Part shown: positions 5,008 to 6,548 of the stretch, piece after piece | How the letters are laid out: each line of letters begins with the position of its first letter | Position numbering within the stretch: position 1 is the first letter of the stretch | Origin: Desulfonema limicola | GTDB taxonomy: Bacteria > Desulfobacterota > Desulfobacteria > Desulfobacterales > DYRC01 | Direction of reading: 5' to 3' | Assembly: GCA_020718925.1 (NCBI GenBank) | Contig: DYRC01000233.1 | Span: 1 to 6,548, forward strand | Length of the DNA: 6,548 nucleotides | Notes under the pieces: generated by a model | Databases searched by the model: none | The model's input: only the letters and a program-made list of their open reading frames with translations | Told to the model about the DNA's origin: nothing | Made by a program: the position numbers and the translations under genes

Positions 5008-6090
5008 TCAACCGCTGAACCTGTAATATGCCGCGCATGTTCCCTCGGTGGATACCATGCAGGGTCCCACCGGATTGATCGGGCTGCATATTTTCTTATA
5101 CAAAGGACAGTCCGGCGGCGTCTTCAACCCGGTAAGGATTTGTCCGCAAATACAGCCTTTGGGATTTTCTGTATCGGTAATGTCAATTTCAAACCGGAGT
5201 TTGGCATCATAAGCTGCAAATTCATCCCGGATAGCCAGCCCGCTGCCTGTAATCACGCCGATACCGCGCCAGTTGGCGTCAACCGTTTCAAACACTTCTT
5301 CCATCATCCGGATGGCTTTGGGATTGCCGTCTTCACTGACCGCCCGCTCATACGCATTTTCAAGTTTCGGGCTTCCGGCTTCAATCTGCTCGACAAGCAT
5401 CAGAAGAGCGCGGAAAATATCCGCAGGTTCAAATCCGGCGGCTACGCAAGGCTGGTGATATTTTTCAAAAAACGGGCGATATGCCTTCATACCGATCATC
5501 AGCGACACATGCCCCGGAAGAATAAAGCCGTCAATCTGCGTCTTTTCCATGTCCATTAAAGCGAATAACGCAGGCGGCACCCGTTTGTGCGCTGAAAACA
5601 CAAAAAAATTGTTCACGTTCATTGCTTTGGCAGACAGAATCGAAGCAGCAACCGTCGGCGCAGTGGTTTCAAATCCCACGCCTGCAAAAACAACGTTCTT
5701 ATCCGGATGTTTTCGGGCAATTTCCAGCGCGTCAACCGTAGAATAAACAATTCGGACATCCCGCCCCATCGCCCGCTGCTGCTGAAGAGAAGAATTATTT
5801 CCCGGAACTCTCAGCAGATCGCCGAAACTGGTCAGAATCACATTCTCTTTACCGGCTAATGCGATAAACGCATCAATTTCGCTCTGCGCCGTTACACAGA
5901 CCGGACAGCCCGGACCTGATAACAGCGTCATTGTCTTTGGCAAAAGAGACCGGATTCCATGCCTGAAAATGGACATGGTATGTGTGCCGCAGACTTCCAT
6001 AAAACGAACCCGGCGGCTGCCAATCTGATGAATCCGATCCGTCAGATGTCTGATAATATTACCTGTTCTGTATTCCTCTGCATATTTCAT
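5008..6090 (-). CDS. hypD: Hydrogenase maturation protein HypD
   Basis: A 360-residue cytoplasmic Fe-S protein. With HypC it forms the scaffold on which the Fe(CN)2CO group of [NiFe]-hydrogenases is assembled before transfer to the large subunit. Diagnostic motifs are all intact: MEVCGTHTMS (C34), LLSGPGCPVCVT (C62 and C65, the active-site pair), SFGDLLRVPG, GVGFETTAPT, FILPGHVSLMIG, and a C-terminal cysteine-rich segment with C313, C315, C328, C335, C344 and C352, four of which should ligate the [4Fe-4S] cluster. The frame is open from 6216, but I start at ATG 6090 because MKYAEEYR is the usual HypD opening, the length then fits the family, and the extra 42 codons cross a perfect palindrome and the promoter. 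No Shine-Dalgarno sequence precedes this ATG. No other hyp gene is visible; the next gene downstream is the phosphatidyltransferase. Confidence 0.95.
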   Translation of the reverse strand: MKYAEEYRTGNIIRHLTDRIHQIGSRRVRFMEVCGTHTMSIFRHGIRSLLPKTMTLLSGPGCPVCVTAQSEIDAFIALAGKENVILTSFGDLLRVPGNNSSLQQQRAMGRDVRIVYSTVDALEIARKHPDKNVVFAGVGFETTAPTVAASILSAKAMNVNNFFVFSAHKRVPPALFALMDMEKTQIDGFILPGHVSLMIGMKAYRPFFEKYHQPCVAAGFEPADIFRALLMLVEQIEAGSPKLENAYERAVSEDGNPKAIRMMEEVFETVDANWRGIGVITGSGLAIRDEFAAYDAKLRFEIDITDTENPKGCICGQILTGLKTPPDCPLYKKICSPINPVGPCMVSTEGTCAAYYRFSG

Positions 6091-6096
6091 AGAAGC

Positions 6097-6125
6097 ATTA
6101 TATCTCTGTAAGATGGAATTGGCAA
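6097..6125 (-). promoter_or_regulatory. Sigma-70 promoter of hypD, predicted leaderless start
   Basis: On the minus strand TTGCCA (6125-6120, five of six consensus bases) is followed by a 17-bp spacer and a perfect TATAAT (6102-6097). A start point seven bases beyond the -10 box falls at 6090, the A of the hypD ATG. This explains the absence of a ribosome binding site and suggests a leaderless or near-leaderless mRNA. Confidence 0.65.
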
Positions 6126-6142
6126 TCCCAAAATTCATGCTG

Positions 6143-6159
6143 GGTAGGAATTTCCTACC
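6143..6159. promoter_or_regulatory. Perfect 17-bp palindrome, candidate activator or operator site
   Basis: GGTAGGAA-T-TTCCTACC has 8-bp perfect arms. Its centre (6151) is 61 bp upstream of the predicted hypD start point, the classic spacing for an activator bound ahead of a sigma-70 promoter. It is also about 147 bp upstream of the predicted sigma-54 start on the plus strand, within range of an enhancer-binding protein. I cannot assign it to a known regulator. Confidence 0.55.
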
Positions 6160-6270
6160 TGTAAGACAGCTATTTTCCGCTATCAGAATACAGATTTCAC
6201 CGAATTGATTTCGCATTACATATATCCTATTATTTCAATCAGATTAAAGCGCATTGACCCGTTTTTTTTT

Positions 6271-6287
6271 CAGGCATGACTTTTGCT
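6271..6287 (+). promoter_or_regulatory. Sigma-54 (RpoN) promoter
   Basis: The sequence CAGGCATGACTTTTGCT fits the sigma-54 consensus YTGGCACGRNNNTTGCW at all but two specified positions. GG (6273-6274) and GC (6285-6286) have exactly 10 bp between them. Transcription should start near 6298 and run into the secreted-protein gene at 6439. A nine-T tract (6262-6270) lies immediately upstream. Such promoters require an ATP-dependent enhancer-binding activator, which is not encoded in this window. Confidence 0.68.
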
Positions 6288-6298
6288 TTATTACTTAA

Positions 6299-6322
6299 AG
6301 AGATAGAGAATATTTTATCTCT
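6299..6322 (+). other. Stem-loop at the predicted 5' end of the sigma-54 transcript
   Basis: AGAGATA (6299-6305) pairs with TATCTCT (6316-6322) around a 10-nt loop. It starts within a base or two of the predicted sigma-54 start point, so the mRNA would begin with a hairpin, a known way to slow 5' decay. A direct repeat CTTAAAG (6294-6300, 6327-6333) brackets it. The short AU-rich stem makes this tentative. Confidence 0.4.
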
Positions 6323-6401
6323 GTTTCTTAAAGAAAAGAAAGGAAGTGCTTAATCATAAAGGTATTTCCATAATGAAGAAAAAAATGAGTCAGAGCAATA
6401 A

Positions 6402-6416
6402 TGACAAAAATTGTCA
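6402..6416. promoter_or_regulatory. Short palindrome in the leader of the secreted-protein gene
   Basis: TGACAA-AAA-TTGTCA has perfect 6-bp arms, 22 bp before the chosen ATG 6439 and downstream of the alternative in-frame ATG 6373. It could be a regulator site or a small mRNA hairpin. The A-rich context raises the chance of coincidence. Confidence 0.3.
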
Positions 6417-6438
6417 AAAAACCAAGAGGGAGGTCGCC

Positions 6439-6548
6439 ATGAAAAAACATAGCTCTTCATTGAAAATCAGAATATTAGAGGTAATTTTTGCCTCGGTACT
6501 GATACTGGCAGCAGCACCCGCCGCGCAGTCAGCAGGCTGGGATACAAC
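6439..6548 (+). CDS. Exported protein, 5' end only (cut by window edge)
   Basis: The first 36 codons of a protein that runs off the window. It begins MKKHSSSLKIR, continues with a hydrophobic stretch (about residues 12-26) and AAPAAQSAGWD, a standard Sec signal peptide with likely cleavage after QSA, so the product is exported. The mature part is too short to assign a function. ATG 6439 has GGGAGG (6428-6433) five bases upstream, the best ribosome binding site nearby. The frame is also open from ATG 6373, which would add 22 polar residues before the signal peptide and has only a weak AAGG upstream. The gene is predicted to be transcribed from the sigma-54 promoter at 6271-6287 with a leader of about 140 nt, divergent from hypD. 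Confidence 0.8.
   Translation, partial: MKKHSSSLKIRILEVIFASVLILAAAPAAQSAGWDT

Noticed and set aside
5140..5559. Plus-strand open frame inside hypD
   Set aside because: It is a shadow of hypD, whose conserved motifs run throughout on the minus strand.
6091..6216. 42-codon N-terminal extension of HypD
   Set aside because: It crosses a perfect palindrome and a consensus-like promoter, makes the protein longer than the family, and MKYAEEYR is the usual HypD opening.
6233..6249. Fnr/Crp-type operator at TTTCAATC-A-GATTAAAG
   Set aside because: Only six of eight arm positions are symmetric, and it does not contain the TTGAT-N4-ATCAA pattern expected for the E-xx-SR regulator encoded here.

Overview
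The window looks like chromosomal DNA from a Gram-negative anaerobe. A Desulfobacterota (sulfate-reducer-like) source is my best guess, at low confidence. The case rests on a hydrogenase maturation gene (hypD), a well-matched sigma-54 promoter, a cysteine-free Crp/Fnr-family regulator, a PssA-like phospholipid synthase, and an accessory block with a 23S-IVP-type four-helix-bundle protein next to a PemK/MazF-type toxin-antitoxin pair. No single gene fixes the taxon.

Region 1 (1 to about 1520) is accessory DNA organised by repeats. A 16-bp core, TCACYTGACCKGATTA, occurs four times in the same orientation (13, 609, 1341, 1451). The copies delimit three intervals: 596 bp holding a four-helix-bundle gene, 732 bp holding a toxin-antitoxin operon, and 110 bp holding no gene. 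Copies B and C continue into a promoter-like TTGACC/GATAAT sequence and then a long imperfect hairpin built from 7-nt GTGTTAN units. The four-helix-bundle gene is also bracketed by a perfect 35-bp direct repeat of CTTTGTGCC type. The block reads like a small array of repeat-bounded gene cassettes that probably continues to the left of the window. A hairpin at 1474-1516 closes it.

Region 2 (1531-3481, plus strand) has a candidate sigma-70 promoter, a 34-residue small ORF behind a very strong ribosome binding site, an exported SH3b-SH3b-AMIN protein probably acting on the cell wall, and a Crp/Fnr-type regulator after a 43-bp gap that contains a GC-rich hairpin.

Region 3 (3473-6090, minus strand) converges on the regulator with a 9-bp overlap. 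It encodes a fused double CDP-alcohol phosphatidyltransferase (degenerate N-terminal copy, PssA-like C-terminal copy) and, 47 bp upstream of it, a complete hypD. hypD has a near-consensus sigma-70 promoter whose predicted start point falls on the A of its ATG, so its mRNA may be leaderless.

Region 4 (6091-6438) is a 348-bp divergent intergenic region dense in signals: the hypD promoter, a perfect 17-bp palindrome, a sigma-54 promoter on the plus strand, a stem-loop at the predicted 5' end of that transcript, and a second palindrome. It leads into the first 36 codons of an exported protein cut by the window edge (6439-6548).

Starts were moved inward from the longest open frame for six genes: four-helix bundle, antitoxin, SH3b/AMIN, Crp/Fnr, hypD and the small secreted protein. 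The moves rest on ribosome binding sites, overlap with repeats, signal peptides or family length.
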